From Methylobacterium durans (GTDB lineage Bacteria > Pseudomonadota > Alphaproteobacteria > Rhizobiales > Beijerinckiaceae): DNA of 64,000 nucleotides. The position numbers and the translations under genes were made by a program. Location: assembly GCF_003173715.1 (NCBI RefSeq), contig NZ_CP029550.1:4201501-4265500 (forward strand), in the 5' to 3' direction. Positions 45,584-54,683 of the stretch are shown in pieces (position 1 is the stretch's first letter; each line of letters opens with the position of its first letter). The notes under the pieces are model-generated. The model saw only the letters and a program-made list of their open reading frames with translations. It did no database searches and was not told the DNA's origin.

Positions 45584-47295
45584 CCGAGCCCGTGTCGTCC
45601 CAGGTAGCCGCCGACGAGCGTCGATCCGCGGCCGTGAACCGCAGGGCCATGCTGCTGCGGGGCACCGCGCTGGTTGCGGCCACCCTCGGTGGCGCGACTG
45701 GGGCTTACGCGCAGCAGCCTCAACCCCAGCCCCGCCCAGCCACGCCGACGCGCTCGGGGACGGCGAGCAGGCCGCCCAATATCCTCGTGATCTTCGGGGA
45801 CGATATCGGCCAGACCAACCTCAGCGCCTACTCGTTCGGGCTGATGGGCTACCGCACGCCGAACATCGACCGGATCGCCAAGGAAGGCATGATGTTCACC
45901 GACTACTATGCCGAGCAGAGCTGCACGGCGGGTCGGTCGACCTTCATCACCGGCCAGTGCACGCTGCGCACCGGGCTCTCGAAGGTCGGCATGCCGGCGG
46001 CGACGGTCGGCCTGCAGGCGCGGGACGCCACGATCGCGGAGCTTCTCAAGCCTCTCGGCTATGCCACGGGACAGTTCGGCAAGAACCACCTCGGCGATCG
46101 CAACGAGTACCTCCCGACGGTGCACGGCTTCGACGAGTTTTTCGGCAACCTCTACCACCTTAACGCCGAGGAGGACCCGGAATCCCGCACCTATCCGCGC
46201 GACCCGCGCTTCCGTGAGGCGCTCGGCCCGCGAGGCGTCCTGCGTTGCAAGGCCTCCGACCGGGACGATCCGACCGAGCAGCCGCGCTGGGGCCGGGTGG
46301 GCAAGCAGACCATCGAGGACACCGGCCCGCTCACCAAGAAGCGCATGGAGACGATCGACGACGAGACCTCGGCGGCGGCCATCGAATACATCCAGCGTCA
46401 GGCGCGGGCGAATACGCCCTTCTTCTGCTGGTACAACACGACCCGGATGCACTTCCGCACACATGTGCAGGAGGCGCATCGTGACCAGCCTGGCTTGAAG
46501 TCCAGGACCGAGTATGCAGACGCCATGATCGAGCACGATGCCGTGGTCGGCAACATCCTCAAAGCAATAGATGACCTCGGCATCGCGAACGACACCATTG
46601 TGCTCTACACGACGGACAACGGCCCGCACCAGAACTCCTGGCCCGATGCCGGAACGACGCCGTTCCGCAGCGAGAAGAACACCAACTGGGAAGGCGCGTT
46701 CCGCGTGCCCTGCATGGTCCGCTGGCCGGGCCGTATCCAGCCCGGCTCGGTCTCGAACGACATCGTCAGCGGCCTTGACTGGCTGCCCACATTTCTCGCC
46801 GCGGCCGGAGAGCCGGACATCAAGGGCAAGCTGCTCAACGGCTATCAGGCCGCCGGCAAGACCTTCAAGGTTCACCTCGATGGCTACAATCAGCTGCCGT
46901 ACCTCACCGGCCAGCAGCCGGAGAGTGCCCGCAAGGAGTTCATCTACTTCAACGACGACGGGGATCTCGTGGCCATGCGCTACGAGAACTGGAAGCTCGT
47001 CTTCGAGGAGCAGCGCGCCACGGGGACAATGCGCATCTGGGCCGAGCCCTTCACCAAGCTGCGGGTTCCCAAGACTTTCGATCTGCGGGCTGACCCCTAC
47101 GAGCGCGCCGACGTCACGTCGAACTCCTACTACGACTGGTTCATGTCGAACCCGGCCCCGTTCCTGGCTTCGCAATCCGTGATCGGGCCGTTCCTGGCGA
47201 CGTTCAAGGACTATCCCCCAAGCCAGCGCCCATCGAGCTTCAGCATCGATCAACTGGTCGAGAAGATGCAGAGGAGCCTGGAGCCACCGCACTAA
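45580..47295 (+). CDS. Arylsulfatase, Tat-exported
   Basis: A 571-residue type I sulfatase that hydrolyses sulfate esters. A twin-arginine signal lies near the start (VNRRAMLLRGTALVAATLGG, cut near AYAQ). The catalytic domain has NILVIFGDDIGQTN (metal-binding Asp-Asp), the signature SCTAGRSTFITGQ with Cys115 to be converted to formylglycine, GKNHLGDRNEYLP (Lys/His) and VLYTTDNGPHQNSW (Asp-Asn metal ligands). The gene overlaps the FGE-like gene by four bases. The periplasmic location follows from Tat export. The substrate is unknown; use of organic sulfate esters as sulfur source is a reasonable inference. Confidence 0.92.
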   Translation: MTEPVSSQVAADERRSAAVNRRAMLLRGTALVAATLGGATGAYAQQPQPQPRPATPTRSGTASRPPNILVIFGDDIGQTNLSAYSFGLMGYRTPNIDRIAKEGMMFTDYYAEQSCTAGRSTFITGQCTLRTGLSKVGMPAATVGLQARDATIAELLKPLGYATGQFGKNHLGDRNEYLPTVHGFDEFFGNLYHLNAEEDPESRTYPRDPRFREALGPRGVLRCKASDRDDPTEQPRWGRVGKQTIEDTGPLTKKRMETIDDETSAAAIEYIQRQARANTPFFCWYNTTRMHFRTHVQEAHRDQPGLKSRTEYADAMIEHDAVVGNILKAIDDLGIANDTIVLYTTDNGPHQNSWPDAGTTPFRSEKNTNWEGAFRVPCMVRWPGRIQPGSVSNDIVSGLDWLPTFLAAAGEPDIKGKLLNGYQAAGKTFKVHLDGYNQLPYLTGQQPESARKEFIYFNDDGDLVAMRYENWKLVFEEQRATGTMRIWAEPFTKLRVPKTFDLRADPYERADVTSNSYYDWFMSNPAPFLASQSVIGPFLATFKDYPPSQRPSSFSIDQLVEKMQRSLEPPH

Positions 47296-47378
47296 GCCGG
47301 AGTCGCGTCGGCCCGAGCGAAGGGCGGCCAGCATCCCATCACCCAGTGAGCGGACACCTCGAATCGAGGAGCTTGTCG

Positions 47379-48389
47379 ATGAGGTTCACCCGGCGCCTCG
47401 TGCTTGCCGCGCTGTCGGTCACGCTACCGGCAGTTCCGGCAGCCTTAGCCCAGTCCGACCCGCTGCCCTCCTGGAACGATGGCTCCGCTAGGCGTGCGAT
47501 CCTAGACTTCGTCGCCCGCGTCACGCGCGACGGACAAACCGGTTACTTACCGCCGGCGGAACGTATCGCGGTCTTCGACAATGATGGGACCCTGTGGGCA
47601 GAGCAGCCCGTCTACTTCCAGGTGGCCTTCGCCCTCGACCGGGTGAAGGCACTTGCGCCTCGGCACCCGGCGTGGCGGGAGACCCAGCCGTTCAAGGGTG
47701 TGATCGAGGGCGACCGGGAGGCGGTCTCTGCGGCCGGCGAGAAGGGCATGGTCCAGATCGTGGCAGCAGCCCATTCCGGCATGACCACGGCGGAGTTCAA
47801 CGGCATCGTCGCGGACTGGCTCAAGACGGCCAGGCATCCGCGTTTCGATCGCCCCTACGACAGCCTCGTCTACCAGCCGATGCTGGAACTGCTCGGCTAC
47901 CTGCGCACCAACGGCTTCAAGACCTTCATCGTCTCGGGCGGAGGCGTCGAATTCCTGCGGGTCTTCGCCGAGCGCGCCTACGGCATCCCACCAGAGCAGG
48001 TCGTCGGCTCGTCAGGTGTGACGCGTTTCGAGACGAGGCCCGACGGTACGCCGGTCCTCGTCAAGGAGGACAAGGTCGAGTTCATCGACGACGGCGCGGG
48101 GAAGCCGTCGGGCATCAACCGCTTCATCGGGCGCCGGCCGGTCCTCGCGTTCGGCAACTCCGATGGCGAGCGGCAGATGCTGGAGTGGACCGCGGCTGGG
48201 GATGGTCCCCGCTTCCTCGGCCTCGTCCACCACACCGATGCCGAGCGCGAATACGCCTACGACCGCCACTCCCATGTCGGACGCCTCGACAAGGCTCTCG
48301 ACGAGGCGGACCGGCGAGGCTGGGCCGTGGTCGACATGAGGCGGGACTGGAATGCGATCTTCCCGCGCTTGCCTAGTGGCGAGCGATGA
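47379..48389 (+). CDS. Exported HAD-family phosphatase
   Basis: A 336-residue protein with a signal peptide (MRFTRRLVLAALSVTLPAVP, cut near ALAQ). ATG 47379 is chosen because GAGGAG precedes it and the longer frame would hide the signal. The HAD core shows motif I IAVFDNDGTLW (nucleophile Asp, with Asn in the usual DxD third position region), motif II FIVSGGGVEFLRVF, a Lys in LVKEDKVEFI and motif IV LAFGNSDGERQML. A phosphoserine-phosphatase-like cap lies between. It follows the sulfatase, so the two may remove sulfate and phosphate from external substrates. It overlaps the next gene by four bases. Confidence 0.82.
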   Translation: MRFTRRLVLAALSVTLPAVPAALAQSDPLPSWNDGSARRAILDFVARVTRDGQTGYLPPAERIAVFDNDGTLWAEQPVYFQVAFALDRVKALAPRHPAWRETQPFKGVIEGDREAVSAAGEKGMVQIVAAAHSGMTTAEFNGIVADWLKTARHPRFDRPYDSLVYQPMLELLGYLRTNGFKTFIVSGGGVEFLRVFAERAYGIPPEQVVGSSGVTRFETRPDGTPVLVKEDKVEFIDDGAGKPSGINRFIGRRPVLAFGNSDGERQMLEWTAAGDGPRFLGLVHHTDAEREYAYDRHSHVGRLDKALDEADRRGWAVVDMRRDWNAIFPRLPSGER

Positions 48390-48799
48390 GGATGGCCGCT
48401 CGCAGTCCTGCCCCAGCCAAGCGCGCGCTCCTCTGCCTGGTAGCCGCCCTGGCCGTGGGTTCGGCCAGGGCGCAGACCCCGACGCCGCCGAACCCCTTCG
48501 ACGGATGGGACAATGCCTACTACCAGATCATGGCCGACGAGCTCCGGCGGATCGGGCTGAACCGAACGGTCTACAGCTCGGACGGCCATGCCGTCGGGCG
48601 CATCTTGGACGTGCGCACCACGCCGGACGGCATGCACGAGGCCGCGATCGTCCGCGTGCGGCGCCTGATGGGAAGCGGGCAGATCGCCCTCCCATTCTAC
48701 CGCCTGGCAAAGCGGAATGGACGCCTTGTCGCGAAGGACGACCGGGCTTCCGTCCTCTCCATGGACCGGCTGGACGTTCCCGGCGCGAGCGCACGCTGA
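48386..48799 (+). CDS. Exported PRC-barrel-like protein
   Basis: A 137-residue protein with a signal peptide (AKRALLCLVAALAVGSARAQ). The mature part has a PRC-barrel-like pattern: VYSSDGHAVGRILDVRTTPD, AAIVRVRRLMGSGQIALPFY, RLVAKDDRASVLSMDRL. PRC-barrels are small beta-barrels found in many periplasmic and photosynthetic proteins. The gene overlaps the HAD phosphatase by four bases (ATGA) and the following metallopeptidase by one (TGATG), so it sits in the middle of a translationally coupled run. The role is unknown. Confidence 0.7.
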   Translation: MRMAARSPAPAKRALLCLVAALAVGSARAQTPTPPNPFDGWDNAYYQIMADELRRIGLNRTVYSSDGHAVGRILDVRTTPDGMHEAAIVRVRRLMGSGQIALPFYRLAKRNGRLVAKDDRASVLSMDRLDVPGASAR

Positions 48800-49637
48800 T
48801 GAACGCCCGAGCCTGCCTTGCCCTCCTTGCCCTCGCCGCCTCCATCGTGCCCATCGGGAGCGCTGCGGGGAAGGGCGCGGCCGACGCCGGTCGAATCCGG
48901 GCCGTCTACGACCTGCCGAAGAAGGCCGCCTATCGCGAGATCTACCGGGAGATGCGGGACCGCCGGGTCTTGGAGCGCGTCGGGGCCATCGTCGGTTTGG
49001 TCCGCCTGCCAACCCGGCTAACCTACCGGCTCAAGGAATGCGCCGGCGAGCTCAACGCCTGGTACGCGCCCGAAAATCAGAGCGTCACGGTCTGCTACGA
49101 GCTACTCGACAGCGTTGTGCGGGCCGCCCCCAAACCAAGTCGCCGGCCGGCGTCACGCGCCAGGAGGCGATCCGGGGTCCGGTCTTCCAGATCCTGCTGC
49201 ACGAGAGCAGCCACGCCCTGTTCGACCTCCTCGACGTGCCCATCCTGGGGCGCGAGGAGGACGCGGCCGACCAGATCGCCTCGCTGATCCTGCTCCATCT
49301 CTCGCCTGCCGACGCCCGAACGGTGGTGGCCGGCGGCGGCTATTACTTCGCGACGGCTGCCAAGGACGAGCCGGTCGACAAGGGCGCCTTCGCCGACGTG
49401 CACGGCCTGTCTTGGCAGCGCTTCTACAACCTGGCCTGCATGGCCTACGGCTCGGACCGCCGGCGTTACCGCGCCATCGTGGCCAAGGACTACCTGCCGA
49501 AGGAGCGGGCGGAGGGCTGTGGCGAGGAGTACGACCAAGTCGCCTTCGCCTTCCGCAAGCTGATCGGCCCGCACCTGCGCGTGCGCCCCGCCGGCGGCGA
49601 GCGGCTGAGGCGCGCCTTCCGCTCCGCCTTCAAGTAA
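48799..49637 (+). CDS. DUF4344-type metallopeptidase, exported; frameshifted as assembled
   Basis: The protein begins MNARACLALLALAASIVPIG, a signal peptide. The N-terminal half continues to LDSVVRAAP, and the C-terminal half resumes in another frame as QTKSPAGVTRQEAIRGPVF, then ILLHESSHALFDLLDVPILG (HExxH zinc site) and EEDAADQIASLILLHL with the third ligand region. The break is at a run of five C (49127-49131); one more base gives a continuous VVRAAPQTKSPAGVTRQE, about 279 residues. DUF4344 proteins are putative metallopeptidases of the periplasm. The ATG overlaps the previous stop by one base. This is probably a sequencing error rather than decay. Confidence 0.78.
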
Positions 49638-49649
49638 TGCGGCCCCACG

Positions 49650-49889
49650 ATGGCTTTCATCGACCTCTTCGCCTGGATCGTCCTCGTTGTTGCCGCCCTG
49701 ACGCTCGTGGCGGCCTTCGTCGCGCTTGGGGCGATGCCCGGCCGCATCGCCCGCCGCCGCGGGCATCCCTGGGCACAAGCCGTCGCAGTCGGGAGCTGGG
49801 CCACCCTAATCTGCGGCTTTGTGTTCTGGCCGCTCATCCTGACCTGGGCCTACGTCGACGCTCCGGCCCGCCGGGAGACGAAGCCATGA
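49650..49889 (+). CDS. DUF3302 membrane protein (YiaW-like)
   Basis: A 79-residue inner-membrane protein with two helices (FIDLFAWIVLVVAALTLVAA and AVGSWATLICGFVFWPLILT) joined by GAMPGRIARRRGHP. The pattern and length match DUF3302/YiaW, which in Escherichia coli is paired with the HlyD-type protein YiaV. The same pairing occurs here: its stop overlaps the start of the HlyD gene by three bases of ATGA. No function is known for the pair beyond a role in envelope transport. Confidence 0.85.
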   Translation: MAFIDLFAWIVLVVAALTLVAAFVALGAMPGRIARRRGHPWAQAVAVGSWATLICGFVFWPLILTWAYVDAPARRETKP

Positions 49890-50821
49890 TCGTCTTCCTC
49901 TTCAACAGCTACCTCGCGCTCTTGGTGCTGTTCGTCTGGCTCCGGTTCATCCCCTTCAACCTGTTCTGGAAGCTCTCGCCGGCGCTCGTCCTCATCGTCC
50001 TCCTGATCGGACTGTTCATTCCGATGGGCTGGGGGGCGCCCTCGGGCCCGGCGGCAGTCATCCGCAACTCGGTGCAGATCGTGCCCTCCGTCGCCGGCGA
50101 GGTCATCGACGTGCCCGTCGCCGCCAACGCGCAGCTGAAAGCCGGCGACGTCCTCTTCCGCATCGATCCCGTGCCCTACAAGGCGCAGGTCGAGGCCATC
50201 GAGGCCCAGCTCAAGCTCGCGGAAACCCGGCTCGGCGAGATGTCCCAGCTGCAGGCCCGCGGAACCGGTCGGGCCTTCGACGTCGAGCAGCGCCAGGCCG
50301 AGGCCGACCAGCTGCGCGCTCAACTCGAAGGCGCGAAGTGGAACCTCGACAAGACGACCGTGCGGGCCCCGACCGCCGGCTACGTGACCAACCTCGCGCT
50401 ACGCAAGGGGGCGCGGGTCACCGCCCAGACGCCCGTAATGGCCTTCATCGACAGCGCCGACACCCTTTTCGGCGCGGAGATCCCGCAAATCTACGCACGC
50501 TTCATCGAGCCCGGCCAGCCCGTCGAGGTCACGTTCAAGGCTTATCCTGGCACGATTCACACTGGACGTGTCCAAGCGGTGCTCCAAGCCATCGCGACGG
50601 GGCAGGCACAGCCCGGCGGTCTGGCAGTCGCGCCGCCCGAGGTCCTGTCTGCACCGTTCGTGGTCCGGTTCACGCTCGACGACCCGGAGGTGGCCCGCCG
50701 CCTCCCAGCAGGCAGCATTGGCACGGCCGCGATCTACACCGAGCGAGTCCAGGTGGCGCATGTCGTCCGCAAGGTGGTCCTGCGGCAGGCAGCCATCCTC
50801 AATTACGTCAACCCGTTCTGA
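49886..50821 (+). CDS. HlyD-family membrane fusion protein (YiaV/YibH-like)
   Basis: A 311-residue periplasmic adaptor with two N-terminal membrane segments (FNSYLALLVLFVWLRFIPFN and LSPALVLIVLLIGLFIPMGW). The lipoyl half-motif IVPSVAGEVIDVPVAANAQL is followed by a helical hairpin (VEAIEAQLKLAETRLGEMSQ ... AEADQLRAQLEGAKWNLDKT) and the second lipoyl half RAPTAGYVTNLALRKGARV. No ABC or RND partner is encoded next to it. It overlaps the DUF3302 gene and precedes two DUF1254 genes, suggesting export of a compound handled by the sulfatase module. ATG 49886 is chosen by the overlap. Confidence 0.85.
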   Translation: MIVFLFNSYLALLVLFVWLRFIPFNLFWKLSPALVLIVLLIGLFIPMGWGAPSGPAAVIRNSVQIVPSVAGEVIDVPVAANAQLKAGDVLFRIDPVPYKAQVEAIEAQLKLAETRLGEMSQLQARGTGRAFDVEQRQAEADQLRAQLEGAKWNLDKTTVRAPTAGYVTNLALRKGARVTAQTPVMAFIDSADTLFGAEIPQIYARFIEPGQPVEVTFKAYPGTIHTGRVQAVLQAIATGQAQPGGLAVAPPEVLSAPFVVRFTLDDPEVARRLPAGSIGTAAIYTERVQVAHVVRKVVLRQAAILNYVNPF

Positions 50822-50841
50822 GCAAGATTGGAGGGAGTGCG

Positions 50842-52263
50842 ATGAAGAGGATGGTTGTCGGAATGCTCGCTCTGATCGCCGCCGCAACCCCGACGATCGC
50901 ACAGGAGACTTCACCACCGAACCTCACGGCGCGTTCGATCCACCGACGCGCGGTCGAGGCAGTGATCTGGGGCATGCCGGCCGTGAACTTCGACCGCATG
51001 TTCCAGGCGATGCGGAAGGCAGGAGGGGAGGAGAACCAGATCGTCTACTGGTCCGGCATTCCCGACTGGAAGAACCAAACGCTGACCCCGAACCCCAGCA
51101 CCGTCTACCTGATGCCCTTCATCGACACGAAGGGGACCGACCCGATGGTGCTCGAAATCCCACCGGCCAGCGGGGGCGAGATCACCGGGACGGTCATGGA
51201 CGCTTGGCAGGCGGCCCTCGACGATGTCGGGCCGGCCGGCGTGGATAAGGGCAAGGGCGGCAAGTACCTCATCCTCCCGCCCGGTTATGCCGGAACCATC
51301 CCCGAGGGGTACATCCGGCTCGCATCCGACACGCGCATGGCCTACGCGCTGCTCCGCTCCAACGTCGGCAGCGGCAGCGAGGCGGACGTCGCGAAGGCGG
51401 TCGCCTACGCCAGGCAGGTCAAGCTCTACCCGCTTTCCCTGGCAAGCGATCCGCCGACGACGACCTTCGTCGACGCGGTCGGCACGGTGTACGACAGCAC
51501 GATCCCTTACGACCTGCGCTTCTTCGAGGCGCTCGACCGCTTCGTTCAGCGGGAACCCTGGCTCGACCGCGACAAGGCGATGATCGACCAGCTCAAGTCG
51601 ATCGGCATCGACCGGGGTAAGCCGTTCGAGCCCAGCCCCGAAACGAGGAAGATCCTGGAGCAGGCGGCCGGCGAGGCCCAGGCCTTGCTCGAACAAAGAT
51701 ACGAGGCGCTTTTCACGCCGCCTTTCTATGAGGGCAGGCAGTGGGCCCTGCCTGTGCCGCATGACCTCAGCGAAGGATTGTCTAACCTTTTCAGCAAGCC
51801 CGGCACCTATCCGGTCGACGACCGCGGCACGTTCTTCTCGTTCGCGTTCTCCAGCATTAAGCATCTCGGCTCAGGCCAGTTCTACCTCGTCACCATCCGG
51901 GACAAGGATGGCAAAGCCTTCGATGGCGGGAGCAGCTACAGGCTGACGGTCCCGGCCAAGGCACCCGTCTCGCTCTACTGGTCTGCGACGGTCTACGACC
52001 GGGATACGCACGGGCTCATCCGTGACCAGAAATGGTCGAGCCGCGGCTCAAACAGCCCAGGGCTCGAGACCAACGCCGACGGCTCGGTCGACATCCTGTT
52101 CGGGCCGGAGGCCCCCGCCGGCAAGGAAACGAACTGGGTACCGACCCGGTCCGGAGAACGATGGGAGGTCATCTTCCGCTTCTACGGCCCGCGGAAGCCC
52201 CTGTTCGAGAAGACGTGGAGTTTGCCGGACATCGAGCAAGTCGCGGAGCAGCGAGGTCAATGA
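50842..52263 (+). CDS. DUF1254/DUF1214 domain protein, exported
   Basis: A 473-residue protein with a signal peptide (MKRMVVGMLALIAAATPTIA). DUF1254 comes first (HRRAVEAVIWGMPAVNFDRM, TPNPSTVYLMPFIDTKGTDP), and DUF1214 second (SLYWSATVYDRDTHGLIRDQ, NADGSVDILFGPEAPAGKET), ending FYGPRKPLFEKTWSLPDIEQ. The arrangement matches the other island copies but identity is low, so these are diverged paralogues rather than recent duplicates. A ggaggg sequence precedes the ATG. It lies twenty bases after hlyD and two bases before the next DUF1254 gene, so it is part of the operon. Confidence 0.85.
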   Translation: MKRMVVGMLALIAAATPTIAQETSPPNLTARSIHRRAVEAVIWGMPAVNFDRMFQAMRKAGGEENQIVYWSGIPDWKNQTLTPNPSTVYLMPFIDTKGTDPMVLEIPPASGGEITGTVMDAWQAALDDVGPAGVDKGKGGKYLILPPGYAGTIPEGYIRLASDTRMAYALLRSNVGSGSEADVAKAVAYARQVKLYPLSLASDPPTTTFVDAVGTVYDSTIPYDLRFFEALDRFVQREPWLDRDKAMIDQLKSIGIDRGKPFEPSPETRKILEQAAGEAQALLEQRYEALFTPPFYEGRQWALPVPHDLSEGLSNLFSKPGTYPVDDRGTFFSFAFSSIKHLGSGQFYLVTIRDKDGKAFDGGSSYRLTVPAKAPVSLYWSATVYDRDTHGLIRDQKWSSRGSNSPGLETNADGSVDILFGPEAPAGKETNWVPTRSGERWEVIFRFYGPRKPLFEKTWSLPDIEQVAEQRGQ

Positions 52264-52265
52264 CG

Positions 52266-53282
52266 ATGAGCAGCCTACGAGCTTATGCCTGCTTCGGTTT
52301 TCTGATGATGCCGGTGTTCGCGCTCGCGCAGGGCGCCGTGCCGGTCACGCCCGACAACTTCGTGCGCGCCGAGACGCACATGTACTTCAACAACAGGGTG
52401 CGCGGAGACGGCCTCGCGAAATTCCATCACATCCGAGAGCTAATGCCCATCGCTCACCAATCGGTCATCCGCGGTAACCGTGACACGCTGTATTCGACAG
52501 CGGTTTTCGATCTCGACGCCGGGCCGGTGACCATCGACCTGCCCGAGGTGGAGCAGCGCTTTATGTCGCTGCAGGTCATTACCGAGGATCACTACACGAC
52601 GACCGAGTACGGTGCCGGACCGCATGTCGTCGACAAGGCCAAGGCAGGCACGCGTTACGCGCTCGTGGGCGTTCGAACCTTGGTCGATCCGAACGACCCC
52701 GGCGATCTGAAACGGGTTCACGCGCTCCAAGACGCGATCAAGGTCTCGCAGCCGGGGGGGCCCGGCAAGTTCGAGGCTCCGAACTGGGATCCGGCGAGCC
52801 AGAAGAAGGTGCGCGACGCCCTGCTCGTCCTCGCCAGCACGGTTACCGACACGCGACGCGCCTTCGGCTCGAAGGACGAGGTCGACCCGGTCCAGCACCT
52901 GATCGGCGCCGCCTCAGCCTGGGGGGCGAACGCGCCACGCGATGCCATCTACCTCAACGTGGTGCCGCCCAGGAACGATGGGACGACGAATTACGTGCTG
53001 GAGGCAGGCGCCGTGCCCGTCGACGGCTTCTGGTCGATCAGCCTCTACGACGCCGAAGGCTACTACCAAGCCAACCCGTACAACGCCTACTCTCTCAACA
53101 ACCTGACCGCGAAGAAGGGCGAGGATGGGTTCGTCGACGTCCGGTTTGGAGGCTGCGACGGGAAGGTTCCGAACTGCCTGCCGATCATGCCGGGCTGGAA
53201 CTACATGGTGCGCCTCTACCGACCACGAGCGGAGGTCCTAGGCGGTTCGTGGAGCTTTCCTGAGGCCCAGCCCGTGAACTGA
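52266..53282 (+). CDS. DUF1254/DUF1214 domain protein, exported (short)
   Basis: A 338-residue protein with a signal peptide (SLRAYACFGFLMMPVFALAQ). It is shorter than its upstream neighbour: the DUF1254 part is compact (VRAETHMYFNNRVRGDGLAK, NRDTLYSTAVFDLDAGPVTI), followed by DUF1214 (VDGFWSISLYDAEGYYQANP, NGLPIMPG-type end NCLPIMPGWNYMVRLYRP). It starts three bases after the previous stop, so translation is coupled. It is the last gene of the apparent sulfatase-DUF1254 operon. The biochemical role is unknown. Confidence 0.85.
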   Translation: MSSLRAYACFGFLMMPVFALAQGAVPVTPDNFVRAETHMYFNNRVRGDGLAKFHHIRELMPIAHQSVIRGNRDTLYSTAVFDLDAGPVTIDLPEVEQRFMSLQVITEDHYTTTEYGAGPHVVDKAKAGTRYALVGVRTLVDPNDPGDLKRVHALQDAIKVSQPGGPGKFEAPNWDPASQKKVRDALLVLASTVTDTRRAFGSKDEVDPVQHLIGAASAWGANAPRDAIYLNVVPPRNDGTTNYVLEAGAVPVDGFWSISLYDAEGYYQANPYNAYSLNNLTAKKGEDGFVDVRFGGCDGKVPNCLPIMPGWNYMVRLYRPRAEVLGGSWSFPEAQPVN

Positions 53283-53529
53283 CGCGGGGTCCCGGTGCGG
53301 ATCTGTACTGTATCGCGGCGGTTCGCGCTGGGTGCCGCAGGCCCGTTAATTGGGACACGATATCCTGATGATGTGGCTCCCGCTGTCAGGTCCGCTTTTC
53401 CCTCCCAATCTGACACCCGACCCAGCAAGGCGGAAGGTCCAGAAGGGTGCCTTTGAGGCCTCCACCTGAGCCTCGAAGAACGTCCGGTTACCCACAGTTT
53501 GACCCTCAAAGCGGACAGGCCGCTCTCGG

Positions 53530-53659
53530 CCGATTGTGTTGAAAAACTCCGTTTGCCCCCCTTTCGAGGACATCAACCTACAACACCTGGGTTCGTATCG
53601 AGCGACAAATACTAGCTATAGAGGACTTTGATCGCGCCGCGGAGTTTTTCAACACAATC
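53530..53659. mobile_element. MITE copy 1 (130 bp)
   Basis: A 130-bp non-coding element bordered by inverted ends CGATTGTGTTGAAAAACTCC, identical base for base to the copy at 62419-62548. Here the inverted repeat is perfect over 24 bases including the flanking GG/CC. The end core TTGAAAAACTC matches the IS1182-type element at 36432, which could move it in trans. Confidence 0.85.
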
Positions 53660-53763
53660 GGCCAGGTTCGGTCGTTTCAGGTCAATCAGACTGTCGGTAG
53701 GCAGACTTCATGAACGCACCAGAAGGTCGGCAGCAGATCCTCGTCAGAGGGTAACAAGCGTCA

Positions 53764-54420
53764 GATTTGGACCACTACCTCTGGAATGGCGCACGGGCGA
53801 ACTGGTTCTCCGACAGCAGTTGGGCGACCAACAAGCATTGGGGCGAGCTAAGCGCCTACGTCCGCCGCGGTGAGCGCTCCACCCTAGTGGTCATTTTCAC
53901 GGAATTCGGCGAAGAGAGCGAGGACGACAAGCTCGGGTGCGTGGCGAAGGCGAGCTACGCCTTCAATGCCGCGCAAGTTGAGAGCGTGCCCGAGGTCGGG
54001 TAGTCCATGCCCGCCAGCGCATAGACCCTGCCCGAAGTGTTCGACGGCTTCGTCGAGCGCCCCGGTGTCGCCATCCCCTACGGGGGCGCGGCTGCCTTCT
54101 TCCAGTCGGCGCAGGACCGGATCGTGATGCCGCCCCGAGCAGCCTTCTGAACCGCACACGGCTACGCGAGCACCCTGGCGCACGTGCTGACCCACTAGAG
54201 CGGGCACCCGACCAGCCTGACCGAGGTCTCTCAAGCCGGTTCAAGCCTCGGGCCAACACCGCGGAGGAGCTCGTCACAGAGCTCGGGTTCGCCTTCCTGA
54301 TGGCCAAAATGGGCTGGGCGGCCGAGCCACACCCGACTCACGCCTGCTACTTGCAGGCTTGGCTCCATATCCTCCGTGAGGACACTAAAAGTTTGAGTAA
54401 CCGCATGATCGACGCCCGCT
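53764..54420 (+). pseudogene. Decayed ArdC-like antirestriction/zincin protein gene
   Basis: Translation of one frame gives ANWFSDSSWATNKHWGELSA, YVRRGERSTLVVIFTEFGEE and KASYAFNAAQVESVPEVG, an ArdC N-terminal ssDNA-binding-like domain. After TAG (54001) it continues TLPEVFDGFVERPGVAIPYG, DRIVMPPRAAF, TGA, HGYASTLAHVLTH, TAG (54196-54198), SGHPTSLTE. A shifted frame then gives AEELVTELGFAFLMAKMGW and YLQAWLHILREDTKSL. In ArdC the site reads HELTHWSGH: here Glu is Val and Trp is a stop, so catalysis and translation are both lost. ArdC genes ride on conjugative elements, supporting such an origin for the island. Confidence 0.8.
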
Positions 54421-54636
54421 TCTCGTCGGAGGCGGTGTCAAAAGGCGCTGCTGCGCTCTAGCCCGAGATCGCCGAGACGCCAATCAGCCTAGCCGCTAGC
54501 CGCGACGGCGTAAGTAGTTCTCTCTGGTTCGGCGAACCTGTTCCCCGTGAACAACCACGGAACAATTCGCGATTTGGTCGAGGAGCTGGCGAGCCGTTCC
54601 TCAATGATTAGAAGGCCTTGGGCCAGGGGAACTAAG
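54421..54636. other. Right end of island, no gene seen
   Basis: Between the ArdC remnant and attR there is no supported gene. Stop codons are frequent in all frames and the sequence looks like further decayed coding DNA. Confidence 0.4.
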
Positions 54637-54683
54637 TTGACATGGTAGGGGTCACAGGTTCGATCCCTGTCGCGCCCACCATT
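54637..54683 (+). repeat. attR: 47-bp partial copy of tRNA-Val 3' end
   Basis: Exact copy of 30292-30338. It holds the anticodon loop, T-arm, acceptor 3' strand and CCA but no 5' half, so it cannot be a working tRNA. It marks the right end of the island; chromosome-type genes resume immediately. Confidence 0.85.

Noticed and set aside
54637..54683. Second tRNA-Val
   Set aside because: Only the 3' half is present, so it is an attachment-site copy and not a tRNA.
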